The notes under the pieces are model-generated. The model saw only the letters and a program-made list of their open reading frames with translations. It ran no database searches and had not been told where the DNA came from. This document shows, in pieces, positions 11,672 to 23,436 of a stretch of DNA of 64,000 nucleotides. Source of the stretch: Pezizomycotina sp. ARF18. Lineage: Eukaryota; Ascomycota. The stretch spans positions 1 through 64,000 of the forward strand of contig AZLU01000213.1 of the NCBI GenBank assembly GCA_002224055.1, given 5' to 3'. The first letter of the stretch is position 1. The number at the start of each line of letters is the position of its first letter. The translations under genes and the position numbers were made by a program.

Positions 11672-13501
11672 ATGCACTGGCAAACAATCGTATCATAGCT
11701 TTCACCGTCGCGGCGACGAGCTCTCCGCTTCCGCCGGAGCCGAACCCTCTTTATATTAAAGCACCGTCTCAGACCTCTGAGTGGTGAAAGTCAACGCCAG
11801 ATCTTCGACAGGATCTCAGAAAGCAGCTCGATCAATTCCGTCATTGTCGCTGAAGAGGTCCGCTGACGCTGATGCCCACCTCGACCCAATCGTTTGCGCA
11901 CGTTCGCAGCGTGAACAGAGCCGTTAAGCGCCACGCAAAGCGGGCGGGTATCCCGGAGAGCTCGATTAAGAAAGAGAAGTGCGGAATCCGAGTGGGTTTT
12001 ACGTCAAGCGGGACGAGAACGGTCTCGAGCGGAGGTTTGAAGGTTTCAACAAGGTAAAGCGTGGTCTTGTTGGGGAGGGAGACGTCCAAAACGTGGAGCC
12101 GACGATACTGTACAAATGCCAACACGGCGGGCTCGTCGAAAGTGACGAATGAACTCTAACGACCACTGCCGCTAGTAACGTAGAGATGCTTGCGGACCTA
12201 CAGTGACGGAGCCGTCGTCAGCCAGGTTTTCGAAAAGGCGGTCAAGCCCGACGGACAACCGACAATGCTGTCACTTTGAACGAAGACGGTAACGATATCA
12301 TCTACTTTAGTGAAATTGCTATCGGCTCCAAGGGCAAGAAGTTCACAGTCAACATGACACGGGAAGTTCGGACCTCTGGGTTCCGGAGCGGGATCTGAAA
12401 GCACCACAGCACCCTCAGCCGCCGGAGATTCTTCCAGCTTGAAGGTCCACACACGACAAACCATTCACCATCACTTATGTACCGGTAAGGTTTCGCGGTG
12501 TCTTGGTGCAAGACAAGGTCAGCATTGCCGGGATGGACCTTCAAACTACCTTTGGTGCTGGAACGACGCTCAGCTCGGACTTTAACAACTTCCCCGCTGA
12601 TGGTATGTGTAATTATCCACCTATATCGTTCATTTGAATGTAGGATATAATGCTAATTTCACTCCTGCAGGTATCCTCGGCTTGGCTTCGAGCAAGAGCT
12701 CCCAGCAGGTGTCGCCACGCCGCTTGAAAGGTGGCTGCAAATAAGCAGATCAAAGCCGCCCTCGTCGGCATTCATCTCCAGCGTGCTGATGAAGGCAAAC
12801 AACGGCGTTATCAACTTTGGCGAGGTCGACCCCAAGCTCATCGTCGGAGGCACCAAGGGTCTCAACTTTAACAAGAACGTCAACACGAGGGGCCAGTACG
12901 AATGCAACCTCGACGACGTCACCGTAAACGGAAAGAGCCTCGGTATCCCGTCCGGCAGCACTGCTATCATCGACACCGGAACCACGCAGATGCTCCTCCC
13001 CAGTGCCGTCGCCATGAACCTCAACTCATGCTCAGCACTGATGCCATCCACAACCAGCAAGGCGCTTCGCCGTCCCTGCGATACTAAGACATCCGTCATG
13101 GTCAAGTTCGGCGGTATCTCCTACCCGATCTCCCTAAGGATTACATCGGCAGCTCGATGAGCTCGGGACCAACAACTTCTGCCTTACCAGGATCGGCGCT
13201 TTCAACCTAGGAGGCGGCTTCGGTGCCAATGTGGCCCTCTTCGGCGACGTTTTCTTGAAGAACGTCTACTCCGTCTATGACCTCGAGAAATAACCAGGTC
13301 GGTTTCGGCGTCGACAAGCTCAACAACGGCAACCAGGTCAACGCTGCCGAGTACATTGCCAAGAGCAACGGCGGTCCTACTTACGACGAGAACAACTCCA
13401 AGGCCGTCACCTCCGGTGCTTCCTCCGTTGTTTCCTCGGCATCGAGGAAGGCTGTGGTTGTCTCGCTTGCTGTCGCCGCTCTCCTTGGCCTCGTTATGTA
13501 A
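11672..13501 (+). CDS. GPI-anchored secreted aspartic protease (yapsin/CtsD type)
   Basis: This is a pepsin-family (A1) aspartic endopeptidase expected at the cell surface. The first catalytic motif DTGSSDLW is at 12356-12379 and the second, IIDTGTTQMLLP, has its Asp codon at 12972-12974. Other family blocks are FSEIAIGSKGKKFTVNM before site one, VLVQDKVSIAGMDLQTTFG with the flap region lost to frame shift, DGILGLASSKSSQQ, GVINFGEVDPKL and NVALFGDVFLKNVYSVYDLE near the end. The N-terminus (MHWQTIVS...FTVAATSS) is signal-peptide-like, followed by a prosegment. A Ser/Asn-rich stalk and a hydrophobic tail (VVVSLAVAALLGLVM) after SGASSVVSSASR predict GPI anchoring. One intron lies at 12603-12670, splitting PADG from ILGLASS. 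Frame shifts occur in the prosegment, beside site one and near 13140 and 13290. Substrate preference cannot be told. Confidence 0.88.
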
Positions 13502-16500
13502 GAACGTAGCGTGTAGTTGATAATAACCGTTCTCATGATGCCTCACGAATTTTCTATTCCTTACGATACTATCTTTTCCCATTGATTGGTTTAAAATATT
13601 TCTTCTTCTTTCTATATATATTTCACACATTCGTTTTATATATCTCTTTTTTAAGCGGGCGTTTCTGATTTTATCTTATCATATCTATCTTTAAAAGGAA
13701 ATCTTCTTTATTTTTATCCATATATCCAAAAATACTCGATATGCATTTACACCTAAAATATACCTAACCTATATTTACAAGTATAGAACTAAACCCATCC
13801 TACAATACCCACCAATACACCATACACTGGCATTAATTGTAATGTCCGAAAATCTCATTCGTTTTATTTATTTATTTATGTCTTCTTACTTTCTATGTAT
13901 ATAATTTTTACACAAACAAACATTTTTTTTATATATCAGCTCCGGTGAACAAAACTGCTTCGCGGTTCAAAAGCATGCGCGAGCCTGGCGCTTAAAACTT
14001 ATGCAGAAAATATATATATTATTTGCTACAAAATCAGTTTCTTCAACGTGTAGTGTTTCAAGTAATTGTAATCGACGTGAAACCACGCGTGTTTGTCATA
14101 GCCTTCTATTACATGGTTCAGCTTTATGGTGCAATACCCTATACTGAGAGCTAGGTCGGCGTGGTGAGGATTGCTATCACAATTCGGAGGAATGCTACTG
14201 CTCTGGTCGAACACTTGGAATATTGTTTCGAATATCAACCGTCACTTTAATTCTTCTTGACGATACAGACTTTCAGCGCGAAAAAAAAAAAATCAGAAAG
14301 TCTGAATATACCCGCCCACCGGCCGCTCCGCTGCGCCAGCGTTGAAACGTTAGGAGGTGAAACAGTTTGACCGTAATGGATTACGCAGATGAATGTAGAG
14401 TGGCTTGTATATAATGTTTACCGGGGACGAATCGATTTACATACACGACGTAAGTTTCAGCCTGTTCCGAAAGTCCGTTGTTGAAAAAAGAACTGTTTCT
14501 CGGCGGTTAACATCTGTTTGCCCTATTTTGTCCGTCTTAGTTGATAGGTCCGTCATATGCACACACATAAAATGGTCTCTACTCTCCTCGAAGAGCTTCA
14601 AGGGTTTGTGGACTTAGTACCATATTAGAGACTTGAGTAAGATAGATCGTGAATACAGAGGGATAAACAGGTTACGCTTTAGATAATAACTTATACAAAT
14701 ATTACACAGCTCTACGCTTTAAGCTCTAACAGTTGCCGACCGTCCCCGGCACGTATCACAACGTAGTGCTACTCAGTAGGATCTTGAACTACTAAAAAGA
14801 AGATAAATAGCATGTTCTAACAACCGTAGGAATCAGGAATCCAACGATTTGCTTGAGCTAACTCCTCCTCCATAATAATATCGCTATTATTATTTCTTCC
14901 ACAGCTCCGTATTTTCAAATTTCTGGCTTGTCAGTAATAATTTGATGGGCATATAAACCACTGAACCAGACATTAGACAAGTCTGCTTTACGTAATAAAT
15001 GGCCCAAGGCAGGTACATATAACCTATCATGTAAATCCTTCTCGGTTTGGTTGGGCCACTGTCGCAAGTGTCAATAAGACGATTGGGCGTGGCTTACGCT
15101 TTTATTCGTAGGTTCGAGTCGCATTGATGTTTATCTTTTTTTTTTTTTTTTTTTTAGAGAACAAAATTCGCCAATACGCAGAGACCCTTGAGGATACTTC
15201 TAGATATCCTCGGCGGCGTAGAATAAAAAGCAATAGTACCAAGAGGCGTCGTTCATGAATAACAAAATATAGGCGTCGCCTCCTGAGTGAGGCTTTTGAG
15301 TACTCAGGGTTCAAGTTAGGATCCTGTTTTTATACTGGGACAATTAAGCGTTATGACATGACAAAGTTTTCAGTGTCACCTTGTGGACCCTGCATTTGCA
15401 GCAGGAACGTGGCCGCCTGATAAGTTACATAGGACAGATTTTTTCTTTTCTTTTTGTTTTTGCCGGTCACGTTTTCCTCCTTGTCGTGATACAATTGTTG
15501 ATCTTTTTGCTTATATTGCAAGTAGCCGTCAACTTGTCTTTTCATGATCAGCTATGGAGATTGGTATGGGAAAGCAGAATTGTCGAATGTACTTATCCTG
15601 CTCGAAACTGCTATATAACGAGATATATCTTTTGCCGTTTGCAGCATTGAAGATTGGCCCTTACGGATGTACTACTATTGGGAAATAGACGGCTTAATAC
15701 AAAACCTAGTAGGAAAACCTCTATGCTTCTGGATGCAACGAAAACGACTCTCCTTATCTTCACTTTTTGCATCCTTTCAAGGATTTTATATATCTATCAG
15801 TGCATACTCAGTCGTACGTAACCTCATGGACACAGGATAGCGGGGTTTAAGGTTTTTGTATAAGTTGCCATTATGATTTTGCTTGAGCTTTGCATACGCA
15901 CAGACGCCCACGGCTTTCTTACAGGCTGAGCTTACTCAGAACAAAGCATATACACCGACTGAAGAGATCCCAGACATCCTAATACACTTGATTAGTTACG
16001 GACTATATTCAACTCTCGTGCGTCTTGAAGATTTTAATATCTTGCAGCAGCCCTGCCAATTTTACATCATCACAGATATCCACTCCATTTTAAACCTAAC
16101 ATTGATACATATTCGTTAAGAATATTTGTAAATGCTTAATTGATATATCATTTTATTTAATTAGAAAGAAGAAAAAAAAGGCAGAATCCCATATCAAAAC
16201 TTTTACACTATGAACCTCCCCTCGTCGATAATAACACGGAGAGGCGTTTTAGACTTTCGTGTGCAACTATACCGCTCACAAGAATTAGCGAAGAGATAAG
16301 ACGACCGAACATCGAGCTTTTTTAATTTACATGGCGAATGGTGTTTTACATATAGAAAGATGTCTATTGTTGTATGCATTAGTATCAAGAATGTGAATGA
16401 AACCATATATAGAATTCGGGGTTCACCCAATTGCAAACTAACCGAAAACTGCGAACTGCGCCGTCGCCGCGCCGGTGAGTTGCCGCCCGTCCGTATCCCC

Positions 16501-17810
16501 CGCGGACCACGCAACCACGCCGGATTCGTCTTCCGATGATCTAAACACCTGGAAAGAAAACAAGGCTAGACCTGACCCTAGCGTTTCCTTGTGCATCTTG
16601 CATACTCGTCGGTGTGGGCGGGGTACGCTAAGCAGTTTTTCGTGTAACCTATATTTTGAAATAAATTGCCGGATTTGAAATGTCTTTCACATGTTTAATC
16701 GTTTTGCGAAAGTGGGGTAAAAAGGTTTCGCGCAGTGGGAAGTACACGCTGTGTTCCTGATCCACCCTTCACTTCACCAGGTTTTTTTATGTTCCGTTAA
16801 CCGCCGCTTGTCACTGCAGCATTTTTCACAAAGTTTAACAGATTGCCACTGCTTTTCTCTTGTTTCTCGTGCGTCGTTGAGCAGCATCGAAAGATTGACG
16901 ACGGTACGGTACGTAGTCGCATAGAAATGTAGATTGCCGAGTTCGCCACAGTGGTACATACTTTACCACTAAACCATAGACGGTTCTTTACTTGGATTAG
17001 TGCTACCATCTCATGTCTGTACACTTGGAATTCGGAAGTGATATGCTTGAACAAAAGAATCTTTTTTTGAATTGACTTTGTAATAAAAGTACAAGAATTT
17101 GTTTGACTGCTAAAAAGAAGAGTCATTTTACATGAGACCTGTTGAAGCTCTTATACAGTTATATAGTGTACAATAAAAAAAAGACGACTTCTTTTAACGG
17201 TCTGGCCAATATTCTAGGATAGAAAAATGTGGCCTACAGTGAAGAAAGCAGAATGTAAAAAACGATCTGTGGTGTTGAAAAGTCAGCAAGTTTAGAACAA
17301 TAAACAAACGAAAGGGACAAAGGAAAAAAGAAGAATAACAATAAGAATATAGTTAAAAGACAAGAAAGAAAAAGGATTTATTATCTAAAAGGGCATAGCA
17401 TGGTATAAGGATAGTAGTATATAAAGAGGTATAAATGTGTATAAAGGTATATAAGTTCATCACTGCTGAAATACTTTTGTGGAATAAAACCAAAAAAAAA
17501 GGATATTAAAGAAAGTAAAGAATATAAAAAGGCCATCTAGCAATGGTATTTGAGGATAAATATCAGAAATGATATTATTAAAACGGTGTATAAAGGATAT
17601 CGGTAAAAGGAAAAAAAGAAAGAAAAAAAAAAAAAAAAAGGTACCACCCCCATATCACCGTGAACGCCGTGCAACAAAAAGCAAAAAAAGAAAATTCTGA
17701 TCGCTTAACCTCCATGATTTAAATGAAGGACAAAGGGAATAAGAAAGAAAAAAAGAAAAAAAGAAAAAAGAAAAAAAAGAAAAAAAGAAAAGAAAAAAAT
17801 AGGTAGAGGA
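13502..17810. other. Long AT-rich spacer
   Basis: This is 4.3 kb without a convincing gene. The only open segment with a protein-like look is the minus-strand 14026-14238 (VFDQSSSIPPNCDSNPHHAD...), which I cannot assign. T17-18 lies near 15138-15155. A tRNA B-box-like GGTTCGAGTC at 15111 has no foldable tRNA around it. From 17150 to 17810 the plus strand is strongly A/G-rich, the likely 3' flank of the minus-strand gene that follows. Confidence 0.45.
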
Positions 17811-19236
17811 TCTACCACAAAGCATCACCCTTGGCGATCTTCGGGTTCCTCTCGATGTAACGCTGAATGTAATCCTTGAGCGCCGCGAACCGGTTCTCGG
17901 CACGTACTTCTGTGGCCAGCGGTTATTGTAGGCCAGCTCATCATCGAACCTGGCCGATTCGGTCTCCTGGTCCATAGCCAGGAACTTGAACACCTGACCG
18001 ACGAGGGCGTCGGTGGCTTCAGCCATTGTGCTCGCGCTGACGCTGAATTCAGTAGCAGCGGTGCTGGCAGTGGACGAAACGGAAGAAGCACCGGAAGTGG
18101 AGCTTGTCCTAGAGGTGTAAGGTTCGAAGAGACTCTCTTCCTCCATGAGGAGGGGTTCGGACGTGAGCCATGGGCCCTTAACGTACGTGGGACCTGCGGG
18201 TAGAACTGCCCTCTCGGCCTCTAAAGTTTCGTCGTCGACGATCGTGGTTGCCGGGGAGCATGCTTGAAGTCCCACGTAACCATGGGGGACCTCGCGAACG
18301 GTTCCCGTTGCTTGAGGATCCACCGTACGGCGGGGAAGCCTTCGTCCGTATAATCTAATGCGCTGATCATAGCCTCGCGATGAGCCTTCGCCTTCTCCCT
18401 GTTCTCCTTGGCGAATGACTCGATATCGTCGAAAAGCTCGTCAGCGTCGTCGTCGCTAATATCCTCAAGGGTACTCCGTTCCCTGTCGACCTTCTCAGCT
18501 TCTTCCGCTTCGAGAGCGTTCTGCTGGCGCGCCAATGCAAGCTCAACCTGACGTTCAGCTTCCATGCGGGCAGCGAAGCGGCGCTCCAGCTCTTTCTGGT
18601 GCTCATCCTCTTCGTCTTCCTCCTCTTCTTCTTCGTAGTAAGGTATCCCGCGACGAGTGTTGGGCCTTGTTCCCATCCATTGTGGTCATTGTTGTCTAAT
18701 AAGAAGCTCGTGACGTCTTCATTCTCGTCGTGCGCGTGCTTCTTGTTCTTGGGAACATCGAGAAACGGGCCCGAAGAGTACTGCGTCGCCGGCGTGCCGA
18801 GGCCGCTGTCGTAGAATGATGAAGTCGCTGTTGTGTTCGACCTCGTCGATAGGTTTGTCGAGTAGCTTAGCGGAGGGCAACCGTCGTCGCTCTCCTCGTA
18901 GGTGAATGTCTCATCCCGGGACGGTACTTATAACACATCGTCTCGTAGGGTTGAGGTAGAGTGTTGAGCAGCTTGCCCAGGTTCTCTGATGTCAGCGGGC
19001 TCTTTGGGCCAGCTGATGGTTGTGGTGGTTTCGGAGCGTTGTAATCGCATGATGGCCTGCTGTTTGCTATCCTGTAGCTGATGAAGGAAATAAAGATACA
19101 GGTGATCGGTCGGGTTCGTCGGTCTTAAGGTAGGTGATGAAGTAGTGCTATCATGCGTGTATTGGAAATTCTCCTGAATGCTATTCTTGGAGAACCCTGA
19201 CGCCAATATTGTAGACTGGTCGCCGCCATCAGGCAT
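17811..19236 (-). CDS. Uncharacterised acidic coiled-coil protein
   Basis: I cannot assign this to a named family. On the minus strand the protein starts plausibly at MPDGGDQSTILASGFSK. It continues through LQRSETTTTISWPKEPADI, ENLGKLLNTLPQPYETMCY and an acidic stretch TYEESDDGCPPLSYSTN. A long Glu-rich predicted helix follows (YYEEEEEEDEEDEHQKELER, then RRFAARMEAERQVELALARQ and DISDDDADELFDDIESFAKE), likely a coiled coil. Then come EAMISALDYTDEGFPAVRWI, LPAGPTYVKGPWLTSEPLLM and a Ser/Thr linker. The C-terminus is VGQVFKFLAMDQETESARFD, with NNRWPQKYVPRAENRF and KDYIQRYIERNPKIAKGDAL before TAG at 17811-17813. About 450 residues, with at least four frame shifts and no signal peptide. The conserved-looking Trp/Pro blocks at both ends argue that it is a real gene. 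Confidence 0.65.
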
Positions 19237-19353
19237 GTTAGCGAGAGAAAACAACGACGAACGTTTTCTGATAATAAGGCAAAAAGATATATGCAAAAGA
19301 AATTTATATATAAATCGACAAAGACGATAGATAACGATGATAGTTGAATGGGG

Positions 19354-19355
<2 letters not shown>

Positions 19356-19386
<31 letters not shown>
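19356..19386. repeat. AT dinucleotide microsatellite
   Basis: 31 bases of alternating A and T just upstream (minus strand) of the coiled-coil gene start. It may lie in that gene's promoter. Confidence 0.9.
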
Positions 19387-19387
<1 letters not shown>

Positions 19388-21208
19388 CTTAATAGGTAGG
19401 AAGGAAGTGTGGCAAAGTAAGTTATATATAGTAGGAAGATAGTTGGAAAGAGCGAATGGTTGGGTTAAGAATTCCCTTATTGTTTTTTTGAACGCGGCAA
19501 AAAAAAAAAAAAAAGGTTCAGAAATGAAAATTTTGGTTTGTGTTCTGGAACAGCGTCGATCGGCGCTAAAAAATCTTTTCCTCGAAACGTTTGAAAGGCA
19601 AAAAAGTATACGGATCGAAGACTAGTAACTAAACTAGTATGGAAAAGAAAGAAAAAAGGGCCAATAGGGATAATTATATATTGATTGCGCCAGTAGTAGT
19701 AGTAGTGGTAGTAAAAAGATCGAAGTGAAACATATAAGGGAATATATATAGGGAAGGAACAAAGACGACGAAGAGATGGAAAAAAATATGTATAAAACGC
19801 TTAAAAGAACAGTAAGAAATCGTAGTAAATTTCTTACTTACCAAGTTCTTTGATGAGAGAGAAGGAATAGAATGAAACTTCTTCTGTTCCTTTATGTAGA
19901 AATACGCTGCCCTTTTATATATACTAAACTTTGTATTGGAAAGGCAACGAAAACGAGTTATTGGTGTTGTTGATGTTCGCGATAATTGAAATAAGCTTCT
20001 GTATACAGACGACACCCAGACAAGGGGTAAGAGATTTGTTAGCTAAAAGATGTTAAAAGTATAAAAGAAATAAAGGATCTGGTAAATATTCGGAAATGAC
20101 GACGAGTTCTTCTAAGAGAAACGAAAACGAAAAACAGACGGAAATGAACCGAAAGTATCTTCTCCAGTTTTCGCAAAAAATAGAAGAAACGTTCAAGGGT
20201 TATGGGGCTAAAAAGTCGTTATATAAAAAGACTTCACATGTGTCGACAACGAGGTTTTAAGTCATTATCGGTCTTCTTATAAAATTCTACGAAAACTACA
20301 GCTGACTACTAACTCTCTGCGTCTGTCTTGTCCTGCTTCTCCGCTTTTTCTCTTCCCTCCCTTGTCCACTTGGTGTCTGATCTGTGGGTCTTGCGTGCTA
20401 ATGAACTTGACTCCTTTGGTGTTGTGAACTGTGAAATTCGTTGCATTGAAGTGCTTAAATGGAATGGATTTTCGTAAGAATGATTTTCGTCAAAGGGGAG
20501 TTCAGAGTTCTCTTTTCGTTTTTCTCTTTCCCCTTCCTTCCCCAAAAACTTTACATGTGGTCAGGTCGACAAGGCAAGTTCGTTCAAGGAAGACGGGAAG
20601 ATCTTTATATGTACTATGATGAAATTGACGGACGCTCACACACGCCTGCAGCCCTGGGAAGCCCTGAGAGGGGAAGGGAATTTTTAATAATATCCAATTA
20701 AGATTTGGAATAGAATAAAAAATAGAGTCCCCCCTCTCCTCGCCTTTACCCTGCAGGACCTCTGCAGGAGGATTATCTGGAGATCTCTTGACAGACACAG
20801 AAAAGGGTCCGGTTGCCGCGGTCGGAGTGTAGGAGCTCACAATTTTAAGGCCGATAACACCATGAAACCCTCTTTCATGCGAGGCTTCTCACGGAACAGA
20901 ACAAAAAAAAAAAAAAAGGAAAAAAGAAGACAGAATAATAACAAGAATAAAAAATTTTTTTATATAGAAATTTACCTTCTTTCTTTTTCTTATCGCAATG
21001 TTTTCCTTCTGAGAAATGTTGTTTCCAAGTTGTGATACTTGATTTTATTGCTCAAGTCTTTCCTTCTTCGTAGACTTGCGTACAAGTTTGCTTTGTTGAT
21101 TGAATGTATCCTTCGCAATTGGATTATTCTTTTCTCTTTTTCGAGTTTCTTGAAGTCTTGCCTGACTTGAGTCGATCTTTCTCTTCGGGTGCCGGCAAGA
21201 ATACTGTT

Positions 21209-21231
21209 CTTGTTGTTGTTGTTGTTGTTGT
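21209..21231. repeat. TTG/CAA microsatellite
   Basis: Seven to eight TTG units in a row inside the spacer. Confidence 0.85.
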
Positions 21232-23211
21232 ACTAGGCTAATGTAAACGTCCGCTTGTTGATTCGATACGTTGTGTTTAGTTGAAATTGTTTGACGGTCG
21301 ATTGCTTGATGAAGCCAAATATGAAATAGAGTATAAGAGGATAGATTAGAAGAGAGAAAAGGATAAAAAGAGTAAAAAGGAATTCTAATAAAAATTTTCT
21401 CACGATTCGAAAAGGGATCGGGGGTCGTCTTTATACTATGGCGCGAAATGGCCAGCCAATTTCGCCTTTTTGGAGGTGCAAATTTTAATAGGGGGGGAAT
21501 TCCTACCACCGTTAAGACATTTGCAGCGGGCACAATTTTTTGGTGGTATAAAAAAAGGAAATCCTAATTATAAAACACCATTTACTGCTATTAACAGAAA
21601 AATGTCACGATCCTCAAAAAACAGGCAGTATAGACGCTTACGGCGTACCTAGGGAGAAAATTAAAAAAGAAAAAAAAAGGGCGGTGTTTAGAACTTTTTT
21701 TTTCCCCTTCCTTTGGCTGTGGTAAAATTTGGGCAGTAGTCAAAGTCAAAGTTGTCAGGTTGTGTGGCCATGGTTGATACCATTCTTCGGTCAACGTCCG
21801 CGCTATTCAATCTCAGACACAGCAAAACACTATGGAGTATGACCGATGGCGCACTACAATTTTGCATGTACCCACCACCCTCCTTCTTCTGCCCTCGACG
21901 ATTCGTAAAAAAAGCGAAAACTCTGTTCATCAATAGGCCTTCGTACGATACTCTTTCTTTTCTTTTAATATCCGCTTGTAGAATAGGGTTGGATACGAAG
22001 GCTACCAAATGCGAATCTTTCTTTCAACAACATGTTATACCCCTCATGTTCAATTAATCAGTCTCTTTTCCCTTTTGCAAACCGGATTCATTCGTGGCCT
22101 CACATTGATTGACAGCCAACGTCGCAGCGATTGCTGGCGAACGAACGATGACTTGACCATCCAGGATTGGCCGTTCCCTGGAGACTGCTGGACAGTGGAA
22201 GAGGGGGTAGGGGGGTTTCTACCACTTTCCGTCTTATTGTTCACGGTGAAAGGCCGCTATGGAGGCCATGTGACAATATCTCTCCCTATAATCTTGTAAT
22301 AAAATAATATTTCCAAAATCAAAATAGCAAGTAAAAATATCAGCGAAATATCACGATACCTCTTAAGACAAAAAAGCGCTTTGGACCCCTTCCTTCTTTT
22401 TTCTGGTCCTTTTTTTAGGAGCTTCTATTTTATTCTTTGTTATAAGGCGCGGGCGAATAGGTGAGCGGCAGAGCCCCAGGAAATATTTGAGAAAATTAAT
22501 TAATCCGACTGTTCCGAAGGAGCCGAATAAGGCAAAAAAAAAAAAAAAAAAGAAAGGCCCGAAAAAGCTACAACTGCAAAAAATAAAGGGTGGGAATAAA
22601 AAAATTCTGGATCAATCTTTTTTCGTTCCTTTTTTTTTTTTTTTTTTCCAGCCCTTTGGGTGCACCTCCACCCTTGTAGCGCTTGCATAGTGCATGGCAT
22701 TATACGCACATTTTTTTCTGCTTCGCTTTGTATTAGTCTCTGTTTAATATTTGTTTCTTATCGCTATACATTAGAGGGTAAAAGATTCGAGTGATGCATT
22801 CGATTCCTCTTACTTGATAGAAACAACTGTTGGAAAAGTAACCGCTATAGAGTAAAACGTTGTATAAAAAATTTTTTTTGCAGTTGGAAGGTTGGAAAAG
22901 TAACATATTGCTGTATCCGTTGTATTTTTGTTTCGCAGCCTCCAAAAGGCACATACGCAATCGCCGTATAAAGCAGTAAGCTTAGTTGTAATGTATCCCA
23001 GGCAGCATTTCTGTATCAGATATACATCACCCATAATAAAGCACAAACGTTTCGCTCGCTCTTCGCCTTAGAAGCTTGACAAGCACGTTCCAGCGGATAT
23101 CAAGGCGTCTTCGGCTATTGCTAGGAGGAAAGTAGTTGGATGATGGCGTGGAAAGAATTGCCCCGCAGCCGCGACAAGCAAAGCTCGTGAAGCCGTTATC
23201 GGTGTTACACC

Positions 23212-23436
23212 GTGCCAAACGTGCGGCGGATGTCAAGAAAGACGTTGTCGGCCGCCGTTCTCGTCAGCGTTATTGCTCTTCCTATTTCGTACGGCGCCCG
23301 GAGCCGCTATTGTCTTAGTTGTTTCATCAGCCATTTCAAAACGGGCTCTGACTGCATAGAGACGGACGAATGTTCGTGTTGTTTTAACGCCGGACTCACT
23401 ACACCGAAAAAGACGCACCGTGATCGCCGTTTCTAG
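23212..23436 (+). CDS. Candidate small secreted cysteine-rich protein
   Basis: The 74-codon ORF has the layout of a fungal small secreted protein. There are two possible starts, ATG 23212 or, better, the in-frame ATG of MSRKT at 23230. A basic n-region (MSRKT) is followed by a hydrophobic core (LSAAVLVSVIALPI) and a small-residue cleavage context (SYGA). The predicted mature part is about 50 residues with six cysteines in the order C-x2-C-x10-C-x5-C-x-CC, then a basic tail ending HRDRRF before TAG. No homologue comes to mind, as is usual for effectors and other secreted small proteins. Unlike most loci in this window it is intact in one frame. It could still be a chance ORF, since it is short, has no visible intron and stands alone in a long spacer. 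Confidence 0.4.
   Translation: MPNVRRMSRKTLSAAVLVSVIALPISYGARSRYCLSCFISHFKTGSDCIETDECSCCFNAGLTTPKKTHRDRRF

Larger units (their letters stand above)
19237..23211. other. Spacer, about 4 kb
   Basis: There is no gene I can defend. The minus strand 20309-20840 has two open segments, one with a possible intron between a CTGCAG-GTAAAG donor-like and a CCTCTCAG acceptor-like site, but no ATG in frame and no recognisable family. A CAA/TTG microsatellite (21209-21231) would read as polyglutamine on the minus strand. Poly-A or poly-T runs of 15-18 occur at 20900, 22533 and 22630. Confidence 0.4.

Noticed and set aside
15060-15130. tRNA-like GGTTCGAGTC followed by a T run
   Set aside because: The B-box word and a terminator-like T tract are present, but the T-stem does not pair and no acceptor or D-arm can be folded upstream.
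20309-20840. Two-exon minus-strand gene with a mitochondrial-leader-like RQFHHST stretch
   Set aside because: No in-frame ATG, simple-sequence composition at the 3' part and no recognisable homologue.
21045-21533. 162-codon minus-strand ORF with a polyglutamine run
   Set aside because: The ORF is created by a CAA microsatellite and surrounding low-complexity DNA, with no conserved block.
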